Assembly (NCBI GenBank): GCA_022566535.1 | Contig: JADFIR010000002.1 | Location: 1-64,000 of the forward strand | From: Planctomycetota bacterium | Lineage (GTDB): Bacteria > Planctomycetota > Phycisphaerae > Phycisphaerales > SM1A02 | DNA length: 64,000 nt | Direction of reading: 5' to 3' | The notes under the pieces: generated by a model | The model's input: only the letters and a program-made list of their open reading frames with translations | The model's database searches: none | Told to the model about the DNA's origin: nothing | Shown: in pieces, positions 18,267 to 26,689 of the stretch | Numbering within the stretch: position 1 is the first letter of the stretch | Layout of the letters: each line of letters opens with the position of its first letter | Made by a program: the position numbers and the translations under genes

Positions 18267-18359
18267 ATGATCGTCGGCGAGACGGCCCAGCTTGACCCGG
18301 CTGGTGATAGCCTGTCCAATTCGGCGGATATGCTTACGCGGGATCATGATCATGCCTGA
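18267..18359 (+). CDS. Candidate 30-aa leader ORF overlapping pyrH
   Basis: The ATG at 18267 has the best ribosome binding site in the region (TAGGAGGGTTGAA), five bases upstream. The 30 codons (MIVGETAQLD... TRDHDHA) end with TGA at 18357-18359, eight bases inside pyrH, whose own start at 18352 has no clear ribosome binding site. This arrangement predicts translational coupling of pyrH to the leader. CATAAT at 18249-18254 could be a -10 element. The peptide resembles nothing I know. It could instead be a non-functional reading of the pyrH leader. Confidence 0.45.
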   Translation: MIVGETAQLDPAGDSLSNSADMLTRDHDHA

Positions 18360-19110
18360 TGAGGCCACGCCCCGATACCGGCGTGTTATTCTGAAAATCA
18401 GCGGTGAGAGCTTCGCCAAGCCGGGCGACTTCGGGATCGACCCCGAGGAGCTGAGCCTGATGGCCCAGGAGATCGCCGACGCGGCGAAGCTCGGCACCCA
18501 GATCGCCGTGGTGGTCGGAGGAGGCAATATGATCCGCGGATCCATGCTGACTGAGCACGGTCAGATCGACCAGTCCACCGCCGATTACATGGGCATGCTG
18601 GCCACGGTCATCAACAGTGTGGCGCTGCGAGAGGCCTTGACCGGCGCGGGTCAGAGTTGCCGGTTGATGTCGGCGATCGACATTCCAGCCGTCGGCGAGA
18701 CGTTCATTCGGGCTCGGGCTCTGCGCCATTTCGAGAAGGGTCGAACGCTCATCCTGGCGGCGGGAACGGGAAATCCTTTCTTCACGACCGACACCTGCGC
18801 CGCCCTGCGCGGAGCTGAGCTGAACGCCGACGTCCTGCTCAAGGCGACCAAGGTTGATGGTGTGTATACGTCTGATCCGAAGAAGGACCCCCACGCGACG
18901 CGCTATGCGAAGCTGAGCTTCACAGAGGCGATCGAGAAGCAGCTGGGGGTGATGGATCTCACCGCCCTGACGATGTGTATGGAGCACAACTTGCCGGTGA
19001 TCGTGTTCGACTTCAAGACTGCCGGGAACGTCCGCCGGGCCATGGCCGGCGAGCACATCGGTACGCTCATTGCCGGTAAGCGGGACCTCGGTGTTGCGTC
19101 GCAAGGCTGA
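18352..19110 (+). CDS. pyrH: UMP kinase
   Basis: The protein is 252 aa, close to the 240-aa bacterial norm, and phosphorylates UMP to UDP in the cytoplasm. Family motifs are present: VILKISGESF (ATP site), VVGGGNMIRG, the helix DYMGMLATVINSVAL, RARALRHFEKGR, GTGNPFFTTDTCAALRGAE and KATKVDGVYTSDPKKDP. I chose ATG 18352; ATG 18346 is equally possible. It lies 56 bp before frr, the usual partner, but rpsB and tsf are absent upstream. The gene is divergent from the vWA/ExbB/ExbD operon. Confidence 0.96.
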   Translation: MPDEATPRYRRVILKISGESFAKPGDFGIDPEELSLMAQEIADAAKLGTQIAVVVGGGNMIRGSMLTEHGQIDQSTADYMGMLATVINSVALREALTGAGQSCRLMSAIDIPAVGETFIRARALRHFEKGRTLILAAGTGNPFFTTDTCAALRGAELNADVLLKATKVDGVYTSDPKKDPHATRYAKLSFTEAIEKQLGVMDLTALTMCMEHNLPVIVFDFKTAGNVRRAMAGEHIGTLIAGKRDLGVASQG

Positions 19111-19166
19111 TCCGCGAGTATCATGCCCACCAATGCCCCCGACAGGCCCCAGGAACGAGGCACGCG

Positions 19167-19733
19167 ATGGACGTTGATGAAACTTTGCGTAATTGCGGCC
19201 AACGCATGGACAAGTCCGTCCAGTATTTCCAGCGCGAGCTGCGGGGTATCCGGACTGGGCGGGCCACCACGGCGCTGATCGACTATATCAAGGTTGATTA
19301 CTACGGCAGTCCCACCGAGCTGCGCGAACTCGCGGCGGTGAGCGCCCCCGAGCCGACCGTCCTGCTGGTGAAACCCTTCGATCCATCGGCCCAGAACAAC
19401 ATCATCAAAGCGCTCGAAACCGCAGACCTGGGTCTGAACCCGACGCCCGGCGGGGGCACGATTCGGATCACCGTGCCGCCACCGTCCACGGAGCGCCGCA
19501 AGCAACTGGTGGCGCAGGTGAAGAAGATGACCGAGGACGCGAGGGTGGCAATCCGCAACGAGCGCCGCGACGCTAACAAACACATCGATCAGCTGGTCAA
19601 GGACAAGTCTACCCATCTTTCTGAAGATGGTGCCAAGACGGCCAAGGACGAGGTGGAGACCCTGACCAAGACACACATCGAGAAGATCGACGAGGTTTGT
19701 GCGAAAAAGGCGGCGGAGATCGAGGAGGCTTAG
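19167..19733 (+). CDS. frr: Ribosome recycling factor
   Basis: The protein is 188 aa, the normal length. It releases ribosomes from mRNA after termination together with EF-G. Motifs include FQRELRGIRTGRA near the start, the head-domain segment LLVKPFDPSAQNNIIKALE, LNPTPGGGTIRITVPP and the long helix ending RNERRDANKHIDQLVKDK. GAGG lies six bases before the ATG. It follows pyrH on the same strand, the standard order. Confidence 0.97.
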   Translation: MDVDETLRNCGQRMDKSVQYFQRELRGIRTGRATTALIDYIKVDYYGSPTELRELAAVSAPEPTVLLVKPFDPSAQNNIIKALETADLGLNPTPGGGTIRITVPPPSTERRKQLVAQVKKMTEDARVAIRNERRDANKHIDQLVKDKSTHLSEDGAKTAKDEVETLTKTHIEKIDEVCAKKAAEIEEA

Positions 19734-19774
19734 CGGGCGGACTCTGGCCGCCGCGCTCATACGAGGAAGCTGCC

Positions 19775-21931
19775 ATGCTCATGCTCGCGCTGACCATCAT
19801 CATCATCGCAAACCCCACGCCGGTCGTGACCGTCGATCGCGATAATGTCAAGATCAGTGAATCCTGCATTGTCGAGATTACCGCGGATTTGATTCAAGAC
19901 GAGGACAACAACGGGGTGATTCACGTTGCCGCTGACGGAATCACGATCGAGTTTTCCAACGAGCACCGGGAGCTGAACGCCGCGGCCAAGGGTACGCCGT
20001 GGGACACGCTGACCGGAATCGGCATTCGCGTCGACGGTCACCGCAACGTCACGATCCGCAACGCACACGTCCGTCGCTTCAAGGTCGGCATCTACGCGAC
20101 CAATGCCGACGGTCTTGTGCTCGAGACCTGCGACATTGCGGGCGGATTTCAGCATCGCTTGCGATCGACTCCTAAGGCCGAAGACAGCGGCGATTGGCTC
20201 CGGCCTCATCACAATGATGACAACGAATGGATGAGCAACTATGGGGCCGGCATCTATGTCGAGAACTCAAAGAACGTGACAATTCGCGGATGCTTCACAC
20301 GACGCCGCCAGAACGGGATCATCCTCGATCGAGTCAATGACTCCAAGATCTACGACAACGATTGCTCTTTCCTCTCCGGCTGGGGCCTGGCGATGTGGCG
20401 AAGCAGCCGCAATGTCGTCTCCCGCAACGCCTTTGACTTCTGCATCCGGGGCTATAGCCACGGTGTGTACAACCGCGGGCAGGACTCGGCCGGCATCCTG
20501 ATGTTCGAGCAGTGCTCCGACAATGTGATCGCGGAGAACTCGGCCACCCACTGCGGTGACGGCTTCTTCGGTTTCGCAGGGAACGAAGCCCTGGGTGAGG
20601 TCAACCCGCGCGATGACCGGCAGTGGTACGAGGGTCGCGGCAACAACAACAACGTGCTCATAAGCAACGACTTCTCCTACGCCGCCGCCCACGGCATCGA
20701 AATGACCTTCAGCTTCAAGAACAAGCTCATCAGCAACCGCCTGGTCGGCAACGCCATCTGTGGAATCTGGGGCGGGTATTCGCAGGACACGCTCATCGCC
20801 GGAAACGTCCTCCAAGACAACGGCGAAATGGCCTACGGGACCGAGCGCGGCGGCATCAACATCGAGCACGGCCGCAACAACCGGATTGAGCACAACGCGT
20901 TCGCAAATAACAAATGTGGCATCTTTCTATGGTGGGACCGCGACGAGCGGCTGCTGCAACTTCCGTGGGCGACGCAAAACGAGCGCGGTTCGACCGACAA
21001 CAATATCACCTGCAACCAGTTCACCGACGACGAGATCGCCATCCAGCTACGCCGAACATCCGGCACGGCGATCGGCGGAAACGTCATCACGGGGGTCGCC
21101 AACCCGTATGACATCGACAAGGAGCCTCAGGAGTGGCTGGAGATGGTGTGCGGTGAGTTCGCAACGCAGACCTACCCAATCCTCGGCGACACGCGCCCCG
21201 TCGGCGCTCGCAAGCATCTGCAACGGCGCGAACAGATCATCATGACCAAATGGGGACCATATGATTGGCAAGCCCCCTATCTGTTACTGGCGGAAGCCCA
21301 GCCGAACCGCCACGTCTATCGCCTGCTGGGACGCGATGCACATCTCGACCCGAAGGGCGTTGATCTGAGCGGGGAAGTCCAAAGCGAGATCAGAGACGAC
21401 CGGCTGATCATCACACCGACCGCACTCCGTTCGCTTACACCCTACCGGATCGAAATGATCGTCGGCGACGAAAAGCTCGTGCGTCGAGGCGTGCTGAGTG
21501 ATGCCGACTGGACGATCCAGGTTTTCGCCTATCAGACCGACCCGCGCGAAGATGTCGAAGCCTGGCGGGCCGAGGCAGCCGACATCCTCTACACCGTGCA
21601 CGACCAATCGCTGGACCTGCGGTTCGGCATGGGCGGCTTGGATGACGCCAAGCAGCTCCCCAAGGTTCTGCCGAAGGATCACTTCGGTACGCTCGCCACG
21701 GCCACACTGACCTTCCCTGCCGGGAAGTGGCGCATCAATACGACATCCGATGACGGCATCCGGGTGTGGCTCGGTGAGGAGCTGGTCATCGACGACTGGA
21801 CCTGGCATCCGCCGAAGCAGCACACCTACGAGTTCACGCTGAGCGAACCGAAGCAAATCCCCATCCGCGTCGAGCATTTCGAGCTCGACGGCTACGCGAT
21901 CCTCTCGCTTCAGATCGACGCGGTGGAATAG
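19775..21931 (+). CDS. Secreted right-handed beta-helix protein with PA14-like C-terminal domain
   Basis: The start is ATG 19775 with GAGG upstream (718 aa); the longer ORF overlaps frr. A short hydrophobic stretch, MLMLALTIIIIANPTPVVTV, may serve for export. Residues about 80-460 are PbH1/NosD-like parallel beta-helix repeats with many NNV, NRI and ENS turns (NVTIRNAHVRRFKVGIYATN, NRIEHNAFANNKCGIFLW). Residues about 600-718 look like a PA14 carbohydrate-binding domain (GKWRINTTSDDGIRVWLGEELVIDDW). It is likely a polysaccharide-binding or polysaccharide-processing surface protein. No lyase active site could be assigned with confidence. Confidence 0.85.
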   Translation: MLMLALTIIIIANPTPVVTVDRDNVKISESCIVEITADLIQDEDNNGVIHVAADGITIEFSNEHRELNAAAKGTPWDTLTGIGIRVDGHRNVTIRNAHVRRFKVGIYATNADGLVLETCDIAGGFQHRLRSTPKAEDSGDWLRPHHNDDNEWMSNYGAGIYVENSKNVTIRGCFTRRRQNGIILDRVNDSKIYDNDCSFLSGWGLAMWRSSRNVVSRNAFDFCIRGYSHGVYNRGQDSAGILMFEQCSDNVIAENSATHCGDGFFGFAGNEALGEVNPRDDRQWYEGRGNNNNVLISNDFSYAAAHGIEMTFSFKNKLISNRLVGNAICGIWGGYSQDTLIAGNVLQDNGEMAYGTERGGINIEHGRNNRIEHNAFANNKCGIFLWWDRDERLLQLPWATQNERGSTDNNITCNQFTDDEIAIQLRRTSGTAIGGNVITGVANPYDIDKEPQEWLEMVCGEFATQTYPILGDTRPVGARKHLQRREQIIMTKWGPYDWQAPYLLLAEAQPNRHVYRLLGRDAHLDPKGVDLSGEVQSEIRDDRLIITPTALRSLTPYRIEMIVGDEKLVRRGVLSDADWTIQVFAYQTDPREDVEAWRAEAADILYTVHDQSLDLRFGMGGLDDAKQLPKVLPKDHFGTLATATLTFPAGKWRINTTSDDGIRVWLGEELVIDDWTWHPPKQHTYEFTLSEPKQIPIRVEHFELDGYAILSLQIDAVE

Positions 21932-21983
21932 AAGCGAGCCGCGCGCGTCAGCAAGCGGTCTACCGCCGCTCTGACGGGCTCTA

Positions 21984-22006
21984 GCCGGGACGCTACGCGT
22001 CCCGGC
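21984..22006. terminator. Strong hairpin between convergent genes
   Basis: GCCGGGACGC-TAC-GCGTCCCGGC is a perfect 10-bp stem with a three-base loop. It lies between the ends of the beta-helix gene and the PD-(D/E)XK-like gene. No U tract follows on either strand. A second palindrome, CCGGCGCGCCGG, follows at 22008-22019. Confidence 0.55.
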
Positions 22007-22032
22007 ACCGGCGCGCCGGCTATCCGGACAGT

Positions 22033-23490
22033 TCAGCCAGCCCCACCCACGGGGACGGCCGAAGGCCGGTCCGTCTGCATCTGGTTGTTAGCTGTTCTGG
22101 TTGGATCGCCTGAGACTGCCTCACCACCGCCTTCGTGAGGAGTGCTGTCACCATCTTCCAGATGCACCTCCTTCGTAACGAGCCGTGGTGCACGCGGAAC
22201 GAAGGGAACGAAATCCTCCACTACACGGAGATAGAAGTCTTCAAGCCCCTTCGAGACGCCCTCCAGGACGGGCGCACTCGAGCGTCCGCGGCCTGCATGC
22301 AGTTTTGTAGTCCACTGAAGCAGGAAAAGCTTTGGATTGACGTCCCTTGGAAGTGAAGCTCCTTTTCGGTCGACCAACAGTGCGCCAGGGTTGTCCACGA
22401 GCTGGCTGGCAGGCGCCGACGTGAGCAAGCCGCGGGCGGTCCACTCGGCGGTCACTAGGAGATCGCTTGGGAGGCTGAGATTCCGCAACTGTCGTGACAG
22501 CCAATTGACACGGGTCGTCTGCCTCCCTTCGGTCGGCGCCGCGACCTCCAGGCCATACCGAACGGATCGGCTGTGCAAGAACACCTCAATCTGGATGTCT
22601 CCGGCGGCATCCGGGATGCGGAGTGCGCCAGAGAGGGTTCCGTTGGCGCGAGCATTTGCGATGAGGCGCTCCAGATGAAGCTCGCTGTCGCCCTTCTCCT
22701 TTCTGGACAGCCGCATTTGCACGTCCACGCCGAGTTTAGCCCGGAGCCGCAGCGCGGATTTCCGGAGGTAGCCCATCCAGCATCTGGCAACATCCCGGAG
22801 TTCGCTGCCTGACTGGTCAAGCGCCCCTGTCCTGGCAGCCTTGAGGACGTCGCCCCAGTGCGATCCGAGGTCCGGCGGCACGATGATGCGTGATTCCGGG
22901 TCATCGACGTAACGGATCCATTCGTCGAGCATCCACTTTTGATCTGGATCCGAAACCTCCTTCGTGCGGCTGAGCAGCTGTGCCTCACTGAGGAGACGCT
23001 CCCATGAGAAGTGCCATACGGGAATGCTCCGCAACCTTCGACCATCCAGACTCACTGGAGGACGACCATCCGGGAGCGCTGGCTGATTGCTCACCGTGAT
23101 CAGAGCATTCGCACCTTCTTCCCGAGCGAGCCGGTGATACTTGTCGACCTGCTCTGGATCGAGGCTCACATTGCCGACCTTGACCTCCACCAGGGCAACC
23201 CAGCGTGTCTTGCCGCGTACCGCTTGAACAATCCCGTCTGGGCGCAACTCCTCTGGAGGGTTTCCGCCGCCACCGTCCAGTTGGTACGGAACTTCTGTGA
23301 AACAGCAAAGTCGGCCCGCCGGCCCACCGGCAAGGCGAACAATCGTCCTGCCGAACTCGGAAACTGCACGGATCATCGCAAGGAGCGACGCAGTCGCCCT
23401 AAGCTCGGCTTCTCGGTCACTCTTGATGTGGACAGACGGAAAAAGCCGAACCTCATGTCCGCTCATCGTCGCGTCTTGCTTGGTCGTCAT
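22033..23490 (-). CDS. PD-(D/E)XK nuclease-like protein of unknown function
   Basis: The protein is 485 aa from ATG 23490 with GAGGAG upstream. The N-terminal 135 residues show a restriction-endonuclease-like core: E66 (FTEVPY), D85 in RPDG, the E102-V-K104 motif in VALVEVKVG, and a Q at 114 in DPEQVDKYHRLARE. This spacing fits the PD-(D/E)XK superfamily. The remaining 350 residues are not recognised. The last 18 residues (NNQMQTDRPSAVPVGGAG) are encoded by DNA with a bulged GC-rich hairpin and look like read-through into a structured repeat. Dispersed repeats and a promoter block shared with the GIY-YIG gene suggest an acquired accessory gene. A defence role is possible but not shown. Confidence 0.65.
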   Translation of the reverse strand: MTTKQDATMSGHEVRLFPSVHIKSDREAELRATASLLAMIRAVSEFGRTIVRLAGGPAGRLCCFTEVPYQLDGGGGNPPEELRPDGIVQAVRGKTRWVALVEVKVGNVSLDPEQVDKYHRLAREEGANALITVSNQPALPDGRPPVSLDGRRLRSIPVWHFSWERLLSEAQLLSRTKEVSDPDQKWMLDEWIRYVDDPESRIIVPPDLGSHWGDVLKAARTGALDQSGSELRDVARCWMGYLRKSALRLRAKLGVDVQMRLSRKEKGDSELHLERLIANARANGTLSGALRIPDAAGDIQIEVFLHSRSVRYGLEVAAPTEGRQTTRVNWLSRQLRNLSLPSDLLVTAEWTARGLLTSAPASQLVDNPGALLVDRKGASLPRDVNPKLFLLQWTTKLHAGRGRSSAPVLEGVSKGLEDFYLRVVEDFVPFVPRAPRLVTKEVHLEDGDSTPHEGGGEAVSGDPTRTANNQMQTDRPSAVPVGGAG

Positions 23491-23529
23491 TTGTGCTCCT
23501 CTTCCTGAGCATCGTGCCTCATGCAGCTG

Positions 23530-23585
23530 ACAGTTGAATCAACAGTTCAGTATAGAGGGGCGATGGCCAGGCTGAATGGAAAAAG
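23530..23585 (-). promoter_or_regulatory. Shared accessory promoter/operator block, copy 1
   Basis: Read on the minus strand, the last 26 bases (CTATACTGAACTGTTGATTC + AACTGT) match 23 of 26 bases with the block at 53382-53407. Similarity continues upstream through CC-TTCAGC, with one gap. TATACT fits a -10 element. GTTGATTCAAC is a perfect dyad just downstream of it. The gene start lies 39 bases beyond the block. The rest of the 23491-23914 gap holds small hairpins near 23700 (GATCCGCC-TC-GGCGGATC) and 23745 (ATCCCGAT-GCA-ATCGGGAT), and repeat copy A. Confidence 0.6.
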
Positions 23586-23770
23586 CAAATCATGGGCCGG
23601 CCGTTTTGGGGGACCGGCAGGTCGACGACCGGCCTCGGCTTCTCGCCATTGTACGCGCAAGCGCATCGAAGCCGAAGAGCGCCTTACAGAATGGTGGGAT
23701 CCGCCTCGGCGGATCTCGGTGGGTCCAGATCGCACGGGCGGGGATCCCGATGCAATCGGGATGCCACCCG

Positions 23771-23906
23771 GCTCCATGGCCGTTGTATTACAAGAACCCC
23801 CCGGCAGAGCCCGGGGCTATCGGCAAGAGCGTGAAGGCTGATCGCTGACAGCTGACAGCTCGTCAATACACCTTTCGGCGACGAGCGGGAGGGATGTCGA
23901 GCTGCT
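23771..23906 (-). repeat. Dispersed repeat copy A, including an rpoN 3'-end duplicate
   Basis: On the minus strand the block starts with 13 codons that translate as QLDIPPARRRKVY followed by TGA, identical in protein sequence to the end of RpoN at 53119. It continues with heptads GAGCTGTCAGCTGTCAGC, then a GC-rich palindrome built on CCCCGGGCTCTGCCGGGG, and then CCATGGAGCCGG. The same order is found after rpoN (copy C), and a shortened version at copy B. Confidence 0.8.
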
Positions 23907-23914
23907 CGTGGGGC

Positions 23915-24919
23915 CTAATCACACGAACCCCACGCGGCGAGCAACTGGAGGAGATCGCCGATGCTTACCTCGCCGTCGAAATTCAGATCTTCGCAACAGG
24001 TTTCGGTCACGGGCAGAATGAGCAAGCCGCGCGGGCCATCGAGCCCGCCGCTGCCGGGCGCGACGAGTTGACCGAGGAACGAACCTGAGTCCGCGTCATA
24101 CATCAGGATGTTATTGTTGGGCGTGCCGGCGAGATAAAGTATTCCATCGTTAAATTGCATGTAGTGCGGATAATCAAGCCCGCCCGAGGCGGAAGGAACG
24201 AGCACCTCAATGAACTCACCGGTTCTTGATTCGTATTTCAGCACAGCATCAGAACGCGCAGATACAACGATGAACACCTCGTCACGAAAGACAGTGTGCG
24301 AAGGTCCATCTAGGCCCCCGCTTGCCTCGGTGACGAATACATCAATGAATGTACCGGACTCGCCGTCGTATCCGTATCGAAGTACCTGATCATTGTTGTA
24401 ACTCGACACGTAGAGATGGCCGTCCGGCCCCCATGTCAGATCCTGTGGACCGTTGAGCCCACCACTCCCAGGCTCGATGAACGTGCCGAGAAACGTGCCC
24501 GTTGAACCGTCATATTTCAAAACACGGTTCGTGGCGTTACTGCTGACGAGCACAAATCCATCGGGGTGGAACACAAGCCCGGTCGGGCCGTCGAGTCCAC
24601 CCGAGCCTGGCGCAATGAAAGTGCCGAGCGGTTCTCCGGTTTCAGCGTCGAATCGATGAATCGCATCACTCTGCCAACCAGAAACATAGACATTGCCGTC
24701 GGGGCCGAGTTGCAGCGCAAAGGGAAAGTCCAACGAACTCACGCCGTCGGCGACGAAGTGATCGATCACTTCACCATCATCAAGTCGGTAGCGGACGATA
24801 TGATCGCCCGCGCCGCCTGCCGCAAGAATGGTGGCACCAGTTTCGCCTCCGCATGCTGCCGATGTTGCGACGGCGCATGCGGCTGGGAACATCATCAATG
24901 TGAAAGCTGTTGGAATCAT
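23915..24919 (-). CDS. Secreted beta-propeller (NHL/SMP-30-like) protein with single dockerin repeat
   Basis: The start is ATG 24919, seven bases after GGAGG, giving 334 aa with a signal peptide. Residues about 35-300 contain six propeller blades, each with a G-PDG-LYVSS-type strand and GSGGLDGP turn (GPDGHLYVSSYNNDQVLRY), as in NHL or vgb-lyase-like proteins. The C-terminus is CCEDLNFDGEVSIGDLLQLLAAWGSCD, a single GC-type dockerin repeat instead of two. It is extracellular, and the ligand is unknown. Repeat copy A starts just after its stop. Confidence 0.85.
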   Translation of the reverse strand: MIPTAFTLMMFPAACAVATSAACGGETGATILAAGGAGDHIVRYRLDDGEVIDHFVADGVSSLDFPFALQLGPDGNVYVSGWQSDAIHRFDAETGEPLGTFIAPGSGGLDGPTGLVFHPDGFVLVSSNATNRVLKYDGSTGTFLGTFIEPGSGGLNGPQDLTWGPDGHLYVSSYNNDQVLRYGYDGESGTFIDVFVTEASGGLDGPSHTVFRDEVFIVVSARSDAVLKYESRTGEFIEVLVPSASGGLDYPHYMQFNDGILYLAGTPNNNILMYDADSGSFLGQLVAPGSGGLDGPRGLLILPVTETCCEDLNFDGEVSIGDLLQLLAAWGSCD

Positions 24920-25016
24920 CGTTGGTCCTCCCAATGCGCGCGTGTGTTCAGTTACTTATGTTGCTGGAACTGAATCCGATTGCAGAATCCGTCGGCGGGC
25001 GACACATGGCAACAAG

Positions 25017-25044
25017 AAAGCCCACGCCTTCGCGACGTGGGTTT
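25017..25044 (-). terminator. Terminator hairpin after the beta-helix/dockerin gene
   Basis: AAAGCCCACG and CGTGGGTTT pair across a short GC-rich loop. On the minus strand the hairpin lies about 80 bases after the stop at 25126 and precedes the gene ending at 23915. The arm sequence resembles the terminator at 35587-35620. Confidence 0.65.
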
Positions 25045-25125
25045 GAGTCGTTCCAATGTTTCTGCATTTCGTCAATCCGACATTCCCCATTTCACCTTCG
25101 CCCGACTCCAGACGAGACCCTACGG

Positions 25126-26307
25126 CTATCCGCTCCAATTGCTGATCAGCAGCAGAAGATCGAGGACGTTGACGACTTGATCGGCATTGAGGTCCGCGTT
25201 GCAGCCAGCGCACGGCCCCCACGCGCTCAACAGCCCGAGGAGGTCGGTCACGCCCACGACGCCGTCCTCGTTGATGTCGCCGATTAGGAGGAACTCGTCC
25301 GCCCCTATGTCCACGCTGAGACCGACCAGCCGGGAATTACCATCCATGTCCAGCTCGTCTTGAGCGGGCACGAAGGATGGATCGCCCGCGTCGATCATGG
25401 GTGATCCGGGCAGCAAGTGAACGTCCCCTTTGGCGGGATTGCCGAGCATGGGATCCACATCCACGTTCCCGACGCCGTCGAAGCCGCCTTCAATGTTGCT
25501 GTAGGTCACGGATCCCAGCGTGTTGAAGGCCTGTTCGTCACCGTTGTTACCTCGGATTATCGAGTTCATGATCGTCCCGTTCCAGTCATACACCCCGGCA
25601 CCCCATGGCGCGGTGTTGTTGATGATGGTGCAGTTGCGGATCGTGAACGTTCCGACGCCGAAGTTCAAGATCCCGCCACCTGCGGTTCCGGCCTCATTGT
25701 TGGCGATCACCGTGTTGAGCACGGTCGGATTGGCCCCGACTGCAAAGAGTCCGCCCCCCTCGTCGTCCGCAACATTGTTCACAATGACACAGCGATCGAT
25801 CACCGGTTGCGCCTGGGCCGTCCATCCGCAGCTGATTGCGGCGCCCCAGCACCCTGCCCAGTTGTTCCGAATGATGCAGTTGCGGATCGTCGGGCTGCTG
25901 CCGTTGTTGATGAGGATCCCGGCCCCATTGAACTCATCCAGGATGGCGCCTTGAGGCGTCGATCCATTGCATATGGTGAACCCTTCGACGACCGACGCGT
26001 TCGTTTCGCCGCTCCCGAAATGGAATCCGCGATGTGGATTTTCCTGCGTGCCCTCGCAGTCGATGATGCACACGGTCGGCCCGCCGGCGCTGCGGACGGT
26101 GATCGCCTTGCCGTCGAAGGTGATGTCGCGGTTGCCCTGACCTGTGTAGGTCCCGTCGGCCACGATCACAACATCGCCTGGCTGGGCGGCGTCGATGCCG
26201 GCCTGGATGGTCGGGTATTGCTGCGGAACCAGCCGATCGGCGCCATCAGCCATGCATGTCAAACCGCCGGCCACGATGACTGTGGCGCTGAGAAGTTGTC
26301 GCTTCAT
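25126..26307 (-). CDS. Secreted right-handed beta-helix protein with two-repeat dockerin
   Basis: The protein is 393 aa with signal peptide MKRQLLSATVIVAGGLTCMADG. The start YPTIQAGIDAAQPGDVVIVADGTYTG is the DUF1565/pectate-lyase-like beginning of a beta-helix. PbH1 turns follow through about residue 270 (SPTIRNCIIRNNWAG, NPTVLNTVIANNEAG), then the DAGDPSF.. DIGADEF ending typical of choice-of-anchor beta-helix proteins. The dockerin pair is DINEDGVVGVTDLLGLLSAWGPC and DLNADQVVNVLDLLLLISNW. It is likely an extracellular polysaccharide-associated protein. GGAAGG lies upstream of the ATG. Confidence 0.9.
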   Translation of the reverse strand: MKRQLLSATVIVAGGLTCMADGADRLVPQQYPTIQAGIDAAQPGDVVIVADGTYTGQGNRDITFDGKAITVRSAGGPTVCIIDCEGTQENPHRGFHFGSGETNASVVEGFTICNGSTPQGAILDEFNGAGILINNGSSPTIRNCIIRNNWAGCWGAAISCGWTAQAQPVIDRCVIVNNVADDEGGGLFAVGANPTVLNTVIANNEAGTAGGGILNFGVGTFTIRNCTIINNTAPWGAGVYDWNGTIMNSIIRGNNGDEQAFNTLGSVTYSNIEGGFDGVGNVDVDPMLGNPAKGDVHLLPGSPMIDAGDPSFVPAQDELDMDGNSRLVGLSVDIGADEFLLIGDINEDGVVGVTDLLGLLSAWGPCAGCNADLNADQVVNVLDLLLLISNWSG

Positions 26308-26533
26308 TGGTGTACCTTCCTTTCAGGGGGAACAGTGAAGAGCGAAGAACGGAACGCAAGACGCATGCAGCCGTCCGTGCAGGAGCAGCATCGTCATCGC
26401 CGACGCCGGCCTTTCTTCCGCTCGTGGCGCGACGCTCGCTGCTCGAGTCGCTGTCGACTCACACCCTTAATGTCGGGAGCCTAGTGCGCCATTGCAGCCA
26501 GTGCCAGACAATTTGCATCTGACCAGCGCCTGG

Positions 26534-26644
26534 CTGCATGGCTATTGTGTTAGAAGAACTCCCGGGCGGAGCCGGGGCTATCGGCAGGAGGCTGAAGGCT
26601 GATCGCTGAAAGCTGACAGCTCGTCAAAACACCTTTCGCCGAGG
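26534..26644 (-). repeat. Dispersed repeat copy B
   Basis: The copy has the same order as copy A on the minus strand: GGCGAAAGGTGTTTTGACGA, heptads GCTGTCAGCTTTCAGC, the GC-rich hairpin TAGCCCCGGCTCCGCCCGGG and TTCTTCTAACACAATAGCCAT. The rpoN-derived part is shorter than in copy A. It begins about 45 bases after the stop of the gene at 26690-27334. The rest of the 26308-26689 gap shows no gene or further structure that I can support. Confidence 0.75.
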
Positions 26645-26689
26645 GGTGCCCGACCCGTACGCGTCGGCGATTCTGCGCAGGCGTCGCAA

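Noticed and set aside
18195-18545. N-terminal extension of the vWA gene in the ORF track
   Set aside because: It would overlap the pyrH start, has no protein-like sequence, and a GTG with a good RBS exists at 18194.
22024-22095. Integron attC site
   Set aside because: The core-site consensus is not met and no integron integrase or cassette array is visible. It is kept only as a low-interest observation.
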